A DNA stretch of 64,000 bases from Enterobacter asburiae (GTDB lineage: Bacteria > Pseudomonadota > Gammaproteobacteria > Enterobacterales > Enterobacteriaceae). Within the stretch, counting starts at the first letter, position 1. The number at the start of each line of letters is the position of its first letter. The notes under the pieces were generated by a model. The model did not search any database. It saw only the letters and a program-made list of their open reading frames with translations, and was not told the origin of the DNA. Positions 36,916 through 48,462 of this stretch are shown in pieces. Position numbers and translations under genes: made by a program. The stretch spans positions 3,410,001 to 3,474,000 of the forward strand of contig NZ_AP019632.1 in assembly GCF_007035645.1 (NCBI RefSeq), in the 5' to 3' direction.

Positions 36916-37598
36916 GCCTCCTCCTGAAGAATACCGTTCACCAGCCGCAGGCGGCGATCGCAGCGGGCGGCGAGCTGCGGATCGTGGGTTACGAGGATCA
37001 GCGTGGTGCCATGCTCGCGGTTGAGCGAAAACAGCAGTTCGGCAATTTTGTCGCCGGTTTTACGGTCAAGGTTACCGGTGGGCTCATCGGCAAACAGGAC
37101 TTCGGGACGACCGTTAAACGCCCGCGCCAGCGCCACGCGCTGCTGCTCACCGCCGGAAAGCTGTGCGGGAAGGTGGTCGAGACGCTTGCCCAGACCGAGC
37201 TGATCCAGCAGCGCCTTCGCGTGCGCCCGGCTTTCACGGCTGTTTTCACCGCGCAACAGCGCCGGGAGTTCGACGTTTTCCAGCGCGTTCAGAGTGGGGA
37301 TCAGCATAAAGGACTGAAAGACAAAACCAACGTGACGCGCGCGCAGCGCGGCCCGCGCCTCTTCATCAAGCTGGTGCAGCGGTTGCCCGACCAGGTGGAC
37401 CTCGCCGCTGCTGCCGTCGTCCAGACCGGCCAAAATCGCCAGCAGCGTGGACTTGCCGGAGCCGGATTCGCCAATCAGCGCGATGGTTTCAGCGCGTTTG
37501 ACAACGAGTTCAACTCCAGTAAGGATGGAAAGCTCGTGTTCCCCCTGACCGACGGACTTCTTAAGATGATGAACTTCAACACTGTTTTCCGCTGGCAT
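36912..37598 (-). CDS. ybbA: ABC transporter ATP-binding protein YbbA
   Basis: This is a 228-residue ATPase of the MacB/LolD group, same length as E. coli YbbA. Walker A is GESGSGKSTLL, the signature LSGGEQQRVALARAF, Walker B VLFADEPTGNLD. It works with YbbP at the inner membrane. Its start lies 33 bp inside the divergently transcribed tesA gene, so the first codons of the two genes overlap head to head. Confidence 0.95.
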   Translation of the reverse strand: MPAENSVEVHHLKKSVGQGEHELSILTGVELVVKRAETIALIGESGSGKSTLLAILAGLDDGSSGEVHLVGQPLHQLDEEARAALRARHVGFVFQSFMLIPTLNALENVELPALLRGENSRESRAHAKALLDQLGLGKRLDHLPAQLSGGEQQRVALARAFNGRPEVLFADEPTGNLDRKTGDKIAELLFSLNREHGTTLILVTHDPQLAARCDRRLRLVNGILQEEA

Positions 37599-38192
37599 TT
37601 GCCCTTCCTGTTTTTGATTCTGATGACCTTCCGCGCGGCGGCAGCGGACACGTTACTGGTTCTCGGCGACAGCCTGAGCGCAGGCTATCGCATGGCGGCG
37701 AGCGCGGCCTGGCCCGCTCTGCTCAACGACAAATGGCAGAGCAAGACGTCGGTAATTAACGCCAGCATCAGCGGCGATACCTCGCAGCAGGGCCTGTCGC
37801 GCCTGCCTGCACTGCTCAAACAGCATCAGCCGCGCTGGGTGCTGGTGGAGCTTGGCGGTAACGATGGATTGCGCGGTTTTCAGCCTCAGCAAACCGAGCA
37901 AACGCTGCGCACCATTTTGCAGGATATCAAAGCGGCAAACGCCCAGCCGCTGCTGATGCAAATTCGCCTGCCCGCTAACTACGGTCGTCGGTATAATGAA
38001 GCCTTTAGCGCGATCTACCCTAAGCTTGCCAAAGAGTTTGATATTCCGCTGCTGCCATTTTTCATGGAAGAGGTCTATCTCAAACCCCAGTGGATGCAAG
38101 ACGACGGGATCCACCCCAATCGCGATGCTCAGCCGTTTATTGCCGACTGGATGGCAACGCGGCTGGCTCCTTTAGTTAAACATGACTCCTGA
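37566..38192 (+). CDS. tesA: Acyl-CoA thioesterase I / protease I / lysophospholipase L1 (TesA)
   Basis: This is a 208-residue periplasmic SGNH hydrolase, same length as E. coli TesA. The signal peptide runs to about residue 26 (FRAAA-A). Catalytic Ser36 lies in the GDSLSAG block, Asn in LGGNDGL, and Asp-His in DDGIHPN. Two ATGs (37566 and 37569) are adjacent; the first matches E. coli MMNF. It hydrolyses acyl thioesters, esters and lysophospholipids. Its 5' end overlaps ybbA head to head by 33 bp, so its promoter must lie within ybbA coding sequence. Confidence 0.96.
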   Translation: MMNFNTVFRWHLPFLFLILMTFRAAAADTLLVLGDSLSAGYRMAASAAWPALLNDKWQSKTSVINASISGDTSQQGLSRLPALLKQHQPRWVLVELGGNDGLRGFQPQQTEQTLRTILQDIKAANAQPLLMQIRLPANYGRRYNEAFSAIYPKLAKEFDIPLLPFFMEEVYLKPQWMQDDGIHPNRDAQPFIADWMATRLAPLVKHDS

Positions 38193-38220
38193 TTAAGCGG
38201 AGATCCTGACAGGTAAAGTT

Positions 38221-39904
<1,684 letters not shown>

Positions 39905-39913
39905 CAAAAAAAT

Positions 39914-39944
39914 GCCCGGTGGCGCTAACGCTTACCGGGCCTAC
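39914..39944. repeat. REP-type palindrome between ybbN and fetB
   Basis: GCCCGGT (39914-39920) pairs with ACCGGGC (39934-39940), followed by CTAC. It sits directly in the convergent gap with a run of A before it, and could help end both transcripts. Confidence 0.75.
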
Positions 39945-39953
39945 AAAACAGGC

Positions 39954-40736
39954 TTAACCCGTTTTCTTTAATTGCGTTACCACCAGCTGGTGGCGCGTGT
40001 TGTAGAACTTCCGATAGGTCAGGTAGCAGGCAATGATGGTTGACAGGCTTGCCGTGGAGAGCAGCATAAACGTCACCATGATCTGATACTTAATCGCTTT
40101 GACCGGATCGATACCGGCAAAAATCAGCCCCGACATCATGCCCGGCAGGCTTACCAGCCCCACCGTTTTGGCTGAATCTACCGTTGGGATCAGCGATGAG
40201 CGAATGCTCTCACGGATCAGCCGCGCCGAGGCCACTTTAGGCGTCGCTCCCAGGCTTAATTTCTCCTGCAGCTGCTGCTGTTCACTGCTGAAGCGCTGGC
40301 CGAGATTGTTATAACAGAGCCCAACGGCCACCATGGCGTTCCCCGCAATCATCCCGGAGATAGGGATAACCTGCATCGGCGTAAAGGCAATCGAGCCGGA
40401 GAGCACCAGCACCGCCAGCGTGAGCGCCGTCCCGGTGGTAATGGCGATAAACGACGAGATAAACGCCTTATCAATGTATTTACTGCGCTTTTTCGCATTC
40501 CACGCCGCGTTGAAACAGATAAAGAGCACCATCAGCAGCGTCAGCACCGCGTGGTTGACGTTGAAAATATACTTCAGCACATAGCCGACGATGATGAGCT
40601 GAACCACCGCGCGGCAGATACTCCACACAATATCTTTTTCCAGCCCCAGCTTTTCCCGGTAGCTGACCACAATTGCAATCAATACCAGCACCATCGAAAA
40701 CGCCAGTGATTCATTGGTAATGTTATGCTCACCCAC
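39954..40736 (-). CDS. fetB: Iron exporter ABC permease FetB (YbbM)
   Basis: This is a 260-residue inner-membrane protein of the UPF0014 family, with about seven membrane helices. Conserved stretches include VVQLIIVGYVLKYIFN, PISGMIAGNAMVAVGLCYNNL and VGLVSLPGMMSGLIFAGIDPVKAIKYQIMVTFML. With FetA it exports iron and aids hydrogen peroxide resistance in E. coli. Its start overlaps the fetA end by 8 bp. The C-terminal end is short and basic. Confidence 0.94.
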   Translation of the reverse strand: MGEHNITNESLAFSMVLVLIAIVVSYREKLGLEKDIVWSICRAVVQLIIVGYVLKYIFNVNHAVLTLLMVLFICFNAAWNAKKRSKYIDKAFISSFIAITTGTALTLAVLVLSGSIAFTPMQVIPISGMIAGNAMVAVGLCYNNLGQRFSSEQQQLQEKLSLGATPKVASARLIRESIRSSLIPTVDSAKTVGLVSLPGMMSGLIFAGIDPVKAIKYQIMVTFMLLSTASLSTIIACYLTYRKFYNTRHQLVVTQLKKTG

Positions 40737-41400
40737 GGTTAGCCTCCTGCATTTTCCCGCCGTGCGGCTGAAGCGTAATCACGTCATCCGCATGGGTTAT
40801 TTCATTAGCGTCGTGCGTCACCCACAGCACGGCAATATTCTGCTCCCGGGCGTAGCGATGAATAATCTCGTTAACGTTGCGCTTGTTGACGTCATCGAGC
40901 GCGCTGGTAATTTCATCCAGCAAAAGCACCTTCGGTAAAAACTGCAGGTTGCGGATCAGCGAGACGCGCTGCTTTTCTCCGCCTGACAGCGCAGTGATGG
41001 ATTTGGTTAACGTCTCCTGCGCCAGGCCAAAGCGGGCCAGATCGCTGATAAACTTTTCCGGCTCCGGCGTTTTATTGCGGATTTGCCACGGGAAAATCAG
41101 GTTGTCATAAACCGTATCGCCAAACAGCGCGGGGGTTTGCACGCAGTAGGAGACCTGCTGGCGGTAGTTTTCCGGGGACAGGGTTGAGATATCCTGTCCT
41201 TCAAACAGAATGGTGCCCTCCGTCGGGCTGAGGAGTGAGGCCACAATTTTCAGCAGCGTGCTTTTACCGCAGCCCGAAGGTCCCGTGATTAATTTAAACT
41301 CGCCCGGCGACAGGCTAAACCCGACGTGCTGGAGAATAATATTTTCTCCAACACGAAATCCGATATCCCTGAGATGTAATAGTTCTTTTTTATCGTTCAT
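40729..41400 (-). CDS. fetA: Iron exporter ABC ATPase FetA (YbbL)
   Basis: This is a 223-residue ATP-binding protein (E. coli FetA 225 aa). Walker A is GPSGCGKSTLL, signature ALSGGEKQRVSLIRNL, Walker B VLLLDEITSALDD, and WVTHDANEI holds the switch His. The ATG at 41400 has ACGGAAG 6 nt upstream and gives the expected short N-terminus. It is coupled to fetB. It is divergent from an unrecognised gene at 41544. Confidence 0.93.
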   Translation of the reverse strand: MNDKKELLHLRDIGFRVGENIILQHVGFSLSPGEFKLITGPSGCGKSTLLKIVASLLSPTEGTILFEGQDISTLSPENYRQQVSYCVQTPALFGDTVYDNLIFPWQIRNKTPEPEKFISDLARFGLAQETLTKSITALSGGEKQRVSLIRNLQFLPKVLLLDEITSALDDVNKRNVNEIIHRYAREQNIAVLWVTHDANEITHADDVITLQPHGGKMQEANRG

Positions 41401-41543
41401 TACGCTTCCGTTAACCGCTTCGTGTAATAACCGCCTGTAGCATAATCCTTTCGTGCGCACAGAGCGAATAGCCTCACGCTAAAGCAAGTGTTAAACTTTT
41501 TGTTTGTCATTTGTCTCCACCATCACTACAGGAAGTAAGCAGC

Positions 41544-42395
41544 ATGGCACATATCTTTTATGAGTTTCCTTCCCTGAAGCCTGGTGTTCCTGATGTCGAA
41601 ACATTAATGGAAGTCATCAAATCGTCGGAACTCACGCGTTTTGTCATTGGCGCAGAGGTGGTGGATTTTGTTAAGAAGGCGCTCATCGTGAACACCACGA
41701 TCGGCAGTTTCAAAAATTGCTATTTCGCCTTCGACAACGGGACACACTTCCTGGAATTTGACGGCAAGGGAAAATCCAAACGTTTCAATGAGGTACCCGA
41801 CTGGTTCGTCTCTCCGGCTGAATTTTCTCGTACCCAGTGGCTTATCAACCACGATCTTGCGGATGTAAAGGCCACCCAATTCATTGACGTGCTGATGTCC
41901 TATCCGCTGAAAGAGCGCCGTGCGCACTGTAATTTGTTATTCGGGCTGGAGCTGGAAAAGGTGAATGCGGTTCCGGCCCCAGCGTCAGCCGCAGGGAAAA
42001 TCGGCAATAAAAACGGTAAAACGACCAAACCGCGCGTGACCGATCTGGGATCGTTTGAATTGTTCAGCCAGTTCTTTGCGCGCATGAAAACCGCCGTGCT
42101 GGCCGATGAGTTTCCCACCCTGCAGGTTCTGACGGGCATGGATAACCTGACTAAAGCGCCGCATAATTTAAAGCAGGGTATCAGAACGTGGTTCAAAGCC
42201 ATCGCGGGCGATCTTCCTCCCAATAACAAGCGCGTTGAAGCGGGAAATGCCGTTCTGTTCTGCGCCCCCATTCGCGAACAGATCCAACGTATCGAAGCGC
42301 TGGGGCTGGAGAAGTACTACCAGGGATTATCCAAAGCCATTGCCGAAGCGGGTGATGGATTCATCTCTGACTTTACCTATACTTACGAGCAATAA
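41544..42395 (+). CDS. Protein of unknown family, cytosolic, 283 residues
   Basis: I do not recognise this protein. It starts [20 protein letters not shown] after an AGGAAG site, has no signal peptide or membrane helix, and appears to have two parts. Residues about 1-145 are mixed and aromatic-rich; a low-complexity linker ([20 protein letters not shown], about 147-166) joins a helical region to the end. Codon use looks like that of its neighbours, giving no sign of very recent transfer. It lies between fetA and qmcA, which are adjacent in E. coli K-12, so it is an insertion there. Cytosolic location is inferred. Confidence 0.85.
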   Translation: MAHIFYEFPSLKPGVPDVETLMEVIKSSELTRFVIGAEVVDFVKKALIVNTTIGSFKNCYFAFDNGTHFLEFDGKGKSKRFNEVPDWFVSPAEFSRTQWLINHDLADVKATQFIDVLMSYPLKERRAHCNLLFGLELEKVNAVPAPASAAGKIGNKNGKTTKPRVTDLGSFELFSQFFARMKTAVLADEFPTLQVLTGMDNLTKAPHNLKQGIRTWFKAIAGDLPPNNKRVEAGNAVLFCAPIREQIQRIEALGLEKYYQGLSKAIAEAGDGFISDFTYTYEQ

Positions 42396-42439
42396 ACACA
42401 CACTTTCACTCATCACAGCATGCAAAACAGGAGGTTTTT

Positions 42440-43354
42440 ATGCTTATCGTTGTTCCTGTCCTTATTTTCGTTGCGCTGGTTATTGTGGGCGCAGGCGTCA
42501 AAATTGTCCCTCAGGGCTATCAGTGGACCGTCGAGCGTTTCGGTCGCTACACCAATACCCTCCAGCCAGGCTTAAGCCTGATTGTTCCGTTCATGGATCG
42601 GATTGGTCGCAAGATCAACATGATGGAGCAGGTACTGGACATTCCTTCTCAGGAGATCATCTCCAAGGATAACGCCAACGTCACCATCGACGCCGTCTGC
42701 TTTATTCAGGTGATTGATGCGCCGAAAGCGGCCTATGAGGTCAGCAACCTGGAGCTGGCGATCGTCAACCTGACGATGACCAACATCCGTACCGTGCTCG
42801 GCTCGATGGAGCTGGACGAAATGCTTTCCCAGCGCGACAGCATCAACACCCGCCTGCTGCACATTGTCGATGAAGCAACGAACCCGTGGGGGATCAAAGT
42901 CACCCGTATTGAAATCCGCGACGTGCGTCCGCCGGCGGAGCTGATCGCCTCCATGAACGCCCAGATGAAGGCCGAGCGAACCAAGCGTGCCTACATTCTG
43001 GAAGCCGAAGGGGTACGCCAGGCGGAGATCCTCAAAGCGGAAGGGGAAAAACAGTCGCAGATCCTGAAAGCGGAAGGCGATCGTCAGTCCGCATTCTTAC
43101 AGGCAGAAGCGCGTGAACGTTCGGCCGAGGCGGAAGCCCGCGCCACTCAGATGGTGTCCGAAGCGATTGCCGCCGGCGATATCCAGGCCGTGAACTACTT
43201 TGTCGCGCAAAAATATACCGACGCGCTGAAACAGATCGGCTCGGCGAACAACAGCAAAGTGGTGATGATGCCGCTGGAGGCCAGCAGCCTGATGGGCTCT
43301 ATCGCCGGTATTGCCGAACTGATTAAAGACAGCGGAAACGAGCGTAAAAAATGA
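42440..43354 (+). CDS. qmcA: SPFH/stomatin-like membrane protein QmcA (YbbK)
   Basis: This is a 304-residue protein with one N-terminal membrane anchor ([19 protein letters not shown]). An SPFH/Band 7 domain follows ([23 protein letters not shown] to about 190), then a long coiled coil of AEG repeats ([20 protein letters not shown] and on). E. coli QmcA is 305 aa, associates with HflKC-FtsH complexes and lies in membrane microdomains. The ATG follows AGGAGG. Its stop overlaps the ybbJ start (ATGA), so the pair is coupled. Confidence 0.95.
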   Translation: MLIVVPVLIFVALVIVGAGVKIVPQGYQWTVERFGRYTNTLQPGLSLIVPFMDRIGRKINMMEQVLDIPSQEIISKDNANVTIDAVCFIQVIDAPKAAYEVSNLELAIVNLTMTNIRTVLGSMELDEMLSQRDSINTRLLHIVDEATNPWGIKVTRIEIRDVRPPAELIASMNAQMKAERTKRAYILEAEGVRQAEILKAEGEKQSQILKAEGDRQSAFLQAEARERSAEAEARATQMVSEAIAAGDIQAVNYFVAQKYTDALKQIGSANNSKVVMMPLEASSLMGSIAGIAELIKDSGNERKK

Positions 43355-43803
43355 TTGAGCTGATCGCTGCACATCCTCATGCCTTCTGGCTAAGCCTCGG
43401 CGGCTTATTGCTGGCGGCGGAGATGCTGGGCGGCAACGGCTACCTGCTCTGGAGCGGTGTTGCCGCCGTCATTACGGGCCTTCTGGTCTGGATCCTTCCC
43501 CTGGACTGGGCGTGGCAGGGTGCGCTATTTGCCGTGCTCACGCTGGTGGCCGCGTGGCTGTGGTGGCGCTGGCTAAACCGGCGGGTTAACGAGCAGAAGC
43601 CGCTGGACGCGCACCTCAACCAGCGCGGACAGCAGATTGTCGGCAAGCGTTTTACGCTCGACACCGCGCTGGTAAACGGACGCGGGCACATGCGCGTGGG
43701 CGACAGCTCGTGGCCGGTAGTCGCCGACGACGACCTCAGCGCCGGCACGCGGGTTGAGGTCATTGCGGTGGAAGGCATTACCCTGCGGGTGAAGGCCTGT
43801 TAG
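43351..43803 (+). CDS. ybbJ: NfeD-like inner-membrane protein YbbJ
   Basis: This is a 150-residue protein with two or three membrane segments (residues about 10-75) and a C-terminal OB-fold ([26 protein letters not shown] to [16 protein letters not shown]), the short NfeD class. NfeD proteins pair with SPFH proteins such as QmcA, consistent with the 4-bp overlap. The stop codon overlaps the cueR stop tail to tail by 4 bp. Confidence 0.94.
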   Translation: MIELIAAHPHAFWLSLGGLLLAAEMLGGNGYLLWSGVAAVITGLLVWILPLDWAWQGALFAVLTLVAAWLWWRWLNRRVNEQKPLDAHLNQRGQQIVGKRFTLDTALVNGRGHMRVGDSSWPVVADDDLSAGTRVEVIAVEGITLRVKAC

Positions 43804-44210
43804 ACAGAGGCCTTACGATGACAGCAGCCGGCAAGATTATCGATAATCGGGCAGTCGGCGCTGTCATCCCCCGGACAGGATTCCGCGAGCTGCAGCAGCT
43901 GTTCGCGCATCGCCTGCAGCTCGATGATGTGGCGTTCGATCTCGGCCACTTTTTCCAGCGTGCGTTTTTTCACGTCGGCGCTGTGACGCTTCGGATCGTT
44001 AAACAGGTTCACCAGCTCGCCGCACTCTTCCAGATTAAACCCCACCTGTCTTGCCTGGCGCAGCAGCGTCAGTTCATCCAGATGCAGCTGCGTGTAGCTG
44101 CGGTAGCCGTTTTCACTGCGCAGCGGTGGCGTTACCAGCCCCTTCTCTTCATAAAAGCGGATTGCCTTGCTGGTTAAGCCGGTTTTTTTTGCCACGTCAC
44201 TGATATTCAC
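43800..44210 (-). CDS. cueR: Copper-responsive MerR-family activator CueR
   Basis: This is a 136-residue regulator. It has a MerR helix-turn-helix ([29 protein letters not shown]), a long dimerisation helix and the metal loop [11 protein letters not shown] with C112 and C120, the same pair that binds Cu(I) in E. coli CueR. A Cys-rich tail (AGCCHRK) follows. It activates copA, divergently encoded, through the 19-bp-spaced promoter at 44220. Convergent overlap with ybbJ. Confidence 0.96.
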   Translation of the reverse strand: MNISDVAKKTGLTSKAIRFYEEKGLVTPPLRSENGYRSYTQLHLDELTLLRQARQVGFNLEECGELVNLFNDPKRHSADVKKRTLEKVAEIERHIIELQAMREQLLQLAESCPGDDSADCPIIDNLAGCCHRKASV

Positions 44211-44219
44211 ATTTCCCCC

Positions 44220-44250
44220 TTGACCTTCCCCTTGATGGAAGGTTTAACCT
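44220..44250 (+). promoter_or_regulatory. CueR-controlled copA promoter
   Basis: -35 TTGACC (44220-44225) and -10 TAACCT (44245-44250) are 19 bp apart, the overlong spacer of MerR-type promoters. Between them lies the dyad CCTTCCCCTTGATGGAAGG (44224-44242), which differs at one position from what I recall for E. coli copA. Confidence 0.9.
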
Positions 44251-44318
44251 TTATAACAGTCAGTGAAAAGCACTGTATCGGTCAACAACTGACCAGATCA
44301 TTATACGGGAGTTTTACT

Positions 44319-46817
44319 ATGTCTCACACTATCGACCTGACGCTGGACGGCCTCTCCTGCGGCCACTGCGTCAAACGCGTTAAAGAAAGCCTGGAACAGC
44401 GCCCTGACGTTGAAAGCGCTGACGTGACTATCGATCATGCCGCCGTGACCGGCAGCGCCAGCGCGGATGCGCTGATCGATACCATCAAGCAGGCCGGTTA
44501 CGGGGCGGAGTTAAGCCACCCAAAGGCTAAACCGCTGGCAGAGTCATCATCCCCGTCGGAAGCACTGACAGCGGCCACTCCTGAGCTTCCGGCAGCTGAT
44601 GATATTGACGACAGCCAACAGCTGCTGATCAACGGCATGAGCTGCGCCAGCTGCGTCTCCCGGGTACAAAACGCCTTGCAGGCCGTACCGGGCGTTGCGC
44701 AGGCACGGGTAAACCTCGCGGAGCGCACTGCGCTGGTGATGGGCAGCGCCTCCGCCGCAGATTTAGTGCAGGCCGTTGAGAAAGCGGGCTACGGGGCGGA
44801 GGCCATCGAAGATGATGCCGAGCGCCGCGAGCGCCAGCAGGAAACGGCTATCGCCACCATGAAGCGCTTCCGCTGGCAGGCGATTGTCGCCCTGCTGGTG
44901 GGTATTCCGGTGATGGTGTGGGGCATGATGGGTGACAACATGATGGTCACCGACGACAACCGCACGCTGTGGCTGGTGATTGGTCTGATTACTCTTGCGG
45001 TGATGGTGTTTGCAGGCGGGCATTTCTATACCAGCGCCTGGAAGAGCCTGAAAAACCGCACCGCGACGATGGATACGCTGGTGGCGCTCGGAACCGGCGC
45101 GGCGTGGCTCTATTCGATGAGCGTGAACGTCTGGCCGCAGTGGTTCCCGATGGAGGCGCGCCATCTCTATTATGAAGCCAGCGCGATGATTATCGGCCTG
45201 ATTAATCTGGGCCACATGCTGGAAGCCCGCGCCCGCCAGCGCTCCTCGAAAGCGCTGGAAAGATTGCTTGATTTAACCCCGCCGACGGCCCGCGTGGTCA
45301 CGGACGAGGGGGAGAAAAGCGTCCCGCTGGCGGAAGTTCAGCCCGGCATGACGCTGCGCCTGACGACGGGCGATCGCGTTCCCGTTGACGGCAAGATAAC
45401 CCAGGGCGAAGCCTGGCTGGATGAAGCGATGCTGACCGGCGAGCCTATCCCTCAGCAGAAATCAGACGGCGACGCCGTTCATGCCGGTACGGTTGTGCAG
45501 GACGGCAGCGTGCTGTTTACCGCCAGCGCCGTCGGCAGCCACACGACGCTGTCGCGTATCATCCGCATGGTGCGCCAGGCGCAGAGCAGCAAGCCGGAAA
45601 TTGGCCAGCTTGCTGACAGAATCTCGGCCATTTTTGTGCCGGTGGTGGTCGGCATTGCCCTGCTGAGCGCGGCGATCTGGTATTTCTTCGGCCCGGCACC
45701 GCAGATTGTTTACACCCTGGTGATTGCCACTACGGTGCTGATCATCGCCTGTCCTTGCGCCCTTGGCCTGGCGACCCCAATGTCGATTATCTCCGGCGTA
45801 GGCCGCGCGGCCGAATTTGGCGTACTGGTACGGGATGCGGACGCGCTGCAGCGGGCCAGCACCCTCGACACGCTGGTGTTTGATAAAACCGGGACGCTGA
45901 CCGAAGGCAAACCGCAGGTGGTGGCCGTCACTACCGCAGGCATTGCGCAAGAGGAGGCGCTGCGCCTCGCCGCCGCGCTGGAGCAAGGATCCAGCCATCC
46001 GCTGGCGCGCGCCATTCTCGATAAAGCGAATGCTTCTGCCCTGCCGCAGGTCAGCAATTTCCGCACCCTGCGCGGGCTCGGCGTCAGCGGTGAAGCAGAA
46101 GGCCACGCGCTGCTGCTGGGCAACCAGGCATTGCTCAATGAAAATGGTATTGATACCGCCGCGCTGGAAAGCGAGCTGAAGGCGCAGGCGTCTCAGGGCG
46201 CCACGCCGGTTCTGCTGGCGGTGGATGGCAAAGCCGCCGCGCTGCTGGCCGTGCGCGATCCGCTTCGCCAGGACAGCGTGGACGCCCTGCAGCGTCTGCA
46301 CCGCGCGGGCTATCGTCTGGTGATGCTGACCGGGGACAATCCGACAACGGCCAACGCCATCGCGAAAGAAGCCGGAATTGATGAGGTCATTGCAGGCGTA
46401 CTGCCGGACGGGAAAGCGGACGCCATCAAGAAACTGCAAAGTCAGGGCCGTCAGGTGGCGATGGTCGGCGACGGCATCAACGATGCCCCGGCGCTGGCCC
46501 AGGCGGACGTGGGGATTGCCATGGGCGGCGGGAGCGATGTCGCCATCGAAACCGCTGCCATTACGCTGATGCGCCATAGCCTGATGGGCGTTGCCGACGC
46601 GCTGGCCATTTCAAAAGCCACGCTGCGCAACATGAAGCAGAACCTGCTGGGAGCGTTCGTCTATAACACCCTCGGTATCCCAATCGCGGCCGGTATTCTG
46701 TGGCCACTGACCGGCACGCTGCTTAACCCGGTGGTCGCGGGCGCGGCGATGGCGCTCTCCTCCATTACCGTGGTGAGCAACGCCAACCGCCTGCTGCGCT
46801 TTAAACCGAAGGATTGA
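44319..46817 (+). CDS. copA: Copper(I)-exporting P-type ATPase CopA
   Basis: This is an 832-residue inner-membrane P1B-type ATPase (E. coli CopA 834). Two N-terminal metal-binding domains carry GLSCGHC (C14, C17) and GMSCASC. Other features: CPC in [10 protein letters not shown], phosphorylation site DKTGT, SSHPLA, and [10 protein letters not shown]. The start at 44319 gives [14 protein letters not shown]; longer upstream frames run through the promoter. E. coli copA makes a short frameshift product; I did not analyse that signal here. It pumps Cu(I) to the periplasm and is activated by CueR. Confidence 0.96.
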   Translation: MSHTIDLTLDGLSCGHCVKRVKESLEQRPDVESADVTIDHAAVTGSASADALIDTIKQAGYGAELSHPKAKPLAESSSPSEALTAATPELPAADDIDDSQQLLINGMSCASCVSRVQNALQAVPGVAQARVNLAERTALVMGSASAADLVQAVEKAGYGAEAIEDDAERRERQQETAIATMKRFRWQAIVALLVGIPVMVWGMMGDNMMVTDDNRTLWLVIGLITLAVMVFAGGHFYTSAWKSLKNRTATMDTLVALGTGAAWLYSMSVNVWPQWFPMEARHLYYEASAMIIGLINLGHMLEARARQRSSKALERLLDLTPPTARVVTDEGEKSVPLAEVQPGMTLRLTTGDRVPVDGKITQGEAWLDEAMLTGEPIPQQKSDGDAVHAGTVVQDGSVLFTASAVGSHTTLSRIIRMVRQAQSSKPEIGQLADRISAIFVPVVVGIALLSAAIWYFFGPAPQIVYTLVIATTVLIIACPCALGLATPMSIISGVGRAAEFGVLVRDADALQRASTLDTLVFDKTGTLTEGKPQVVAVTTAGIAQEEALRLAAALEQGSSHPLARAILDKANASALPQVSNFRTLRGLGVSGEAEGHALLLGNQALLNENGIDTAALESELKAQASQGATPVLLAVDGKAAALLAVRDPLRQDSVDALQRLHRAGYRLVMLTGDNPTTANAIAKEAGIDEVIAGVLPDGKADAIKKLQSQGRQVAMVGDGINDAPALAQADVGIAMGGGSDVAIETAAITLMRHSLMGVADALAISKATLRNMKQNLLGAFVYNTLGIPIAAGILWPLTGTLLNPVVAGAAMALSSITVVSNANRLLRFKPKD

Positions 46818-46867
46818 ACCTTGTACCCGTACGCGCTAGCATGAACCTTTCCATTCATGGAGCGCGT

Positions 46868-47662
46868 ATGGGTCTGTTTAATCGTATAAAAGCATCGTTT
46901 CGCGCCCTCTTTCCTCGCCGTTATGCCTGGCCCGGTCTGGATATCTCTCTCCCCGGCGGGCAGCACCTGCATCTGGTCGGCAGTATTCATATGGGTACGC
47001 AGGATATGTCTCCCCTGCCACCCGGCCTGATTAAACTGCTAAAACGCGCCGACGCGCTGGTCGTTGAGGCGGACATTTCGGGTCAGGAGTCGCCGTTTGT
47101 CGGGCTGGAAAGCGATCTCACTCTGGCGGAACGTCTGGATGATCCCCGGCTTGCGGAACTGACGCGCGTCGCGGATGAAACCGGCGTGTCGCTCTCCATG
47201 ATTGACACCCTGCCGCTCTGGCAAATTGCGATGGTGCTGCAGGCTACGCAGGCGCAGCGTCTGGGACTGCGCGGTGACTACGGCATTGATTACCAGTTGC
47301 TGAACGCGGCAAGGGCCCGCAGCCTGCCCGTCATCGAGCTGGAAGGGACGGACAGCCAGATTGCGCTTCTGCGCCAGCTTCCCGACGACGGCCTGATGCT
47401 GCTGGATGATACGTTGACCCACTGGCACACCAACGCGCGCCTGCTGCAGACCATGATTGGCTGGTGGCTGGACGCGCCGCCTGAGGACGGTAAGTTGGCG
47501 TTACCGTCGACCTTCAGCGAATCGCTGTATGATGTGCTGATGAATGCGCGCAACAAAGCCTGGCGGCAGACGCTGCATGCTTTGCCCGCGGGGCATTACG
47601 TGGTGGCGGTTGGGGCGTTACATTTGTACGGAGAAGGGAATTTGCCGTCACTGTTGAAATAA
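46868..47662 (+). CDS. ybaP: TraB/GumN-family protein YbaP
   Basis: This is a 264-residue protein equivalent to E. coli YbaP (264 aa). The TraB/GumN fold is marked by HLVGSIHMGTQDM and the terminal YVVAVGALHLYGEGNLPSLL, with two GxxH-like metal motifs. The start at 46868 matches E. coli length; upstream in-frame ATGs exist at 46841 and nearer copA. The function is unproven, though the family is proposed to contain metalloproteases. Its stop codon overlaps the U tract of convergent chiX. Confidence 0.88.
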   Translation: MGLFNRIKASFRALFPRRYAWPGLDISLPGGQHLHLVGSIHMGTQDMSPLPPGLIKLLKRADALVVEADISGQESPFVGLESDLTLAERLDDPRLAELTRVADETGVSLSMIDTLPLWQIAMVLQATQAQRLGLRGDYGIDYQLLNAARARSLPVIELEGTDSQIALLRQLPDDGLMLLDDTLTHWHTNARLLQTMIGWWLDAPPEDGKLALPSTFSESLYDVLMNARNKAWRQTLHALPAGHYVVAVGALHLYGEGNLPSLLK

Positions 47663-47739
47663 AAAAATGGCCAATATTTCTATTGGCCCGTCAAAGAGGA
47701 ATTTCATCGTTTTTATTATGCCGAAGGAGACCTTCGGTT
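47661..47739 (-). ncRNA. chiX: Small RNA ChiX (MicM/SroB)
   Basis: The minus strand reads, from about 47739, a short hairpin (CCGAAGG-TCT-CCTTCGG), the conserved GGCATAATAAAAACGATG and AAATTCCTCTTTGACGGGCC, and a terminator stem CCAATA-GAAA-TATTGG ending ATTTTTTT. Gene place (between ybaP and ybaK) and the 3' half match E. coli ChiX. The Hfq-bound RNA silences chitoporin chiP and is titrated by the chb transcript. A promoter with -10 GACAAT (47751-47746) and -35 TTGGCA 18 bp upstream fits. The 5' end is inferred; the first hairpin differs from E. coli. Confidence 0.9.
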
Positions 47740-47828
47740 GAGCCGATTGTCGCTCAAAGTGACCATCACTGCCAATACTATTGCGCAAGATGGTGCTATT
47801 TTTTAGACAAACGTCAGGCGTATGCTGA

Positions 47829-48341
<513 letters not shown>

Positions 48342-48347
48342 GAAAAT

Positions 48348-48457
48348 TGCCCGGTGGCGGCTGCGAGGTAAAAGCAAAACGGTAACAGGCGTTACCGTTT
48401 TTTGTGTTCGCGCCCTCTCCCGGTGGGAGAGGGTTGGGGTGAGGGCATCAGGCCGCA
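48348..48457. repeat. Composite repeat between ybaK and ushA
   Basis: The order is the same as the composite at 33054: half REP GCCCGGTGGCG, AGGTAAAAGC, hairpin AAAACGGTAAC-AGGC-GTTACCGTTTTTT (48376-48403), then CCCTCTCCCGGTGGGAGAGGG and TTGGGGTGAGGGCATCAGGCCGCA. The stem differs from the 33054 copy by a paired C-to-T and G-to-A change that keeps the pairing. Bidirectional terminator for convergent genes. Confidence 0.8.
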
Positions 48458-48462
48458 CACCA

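Noticed and set aside
42235..42672. Alternative 145-codon frame across the end of the unknown gene and the qmcA start
   Set aside because: It is out of frame with qmcA, which is clearly conserved, and has no ribosome site.
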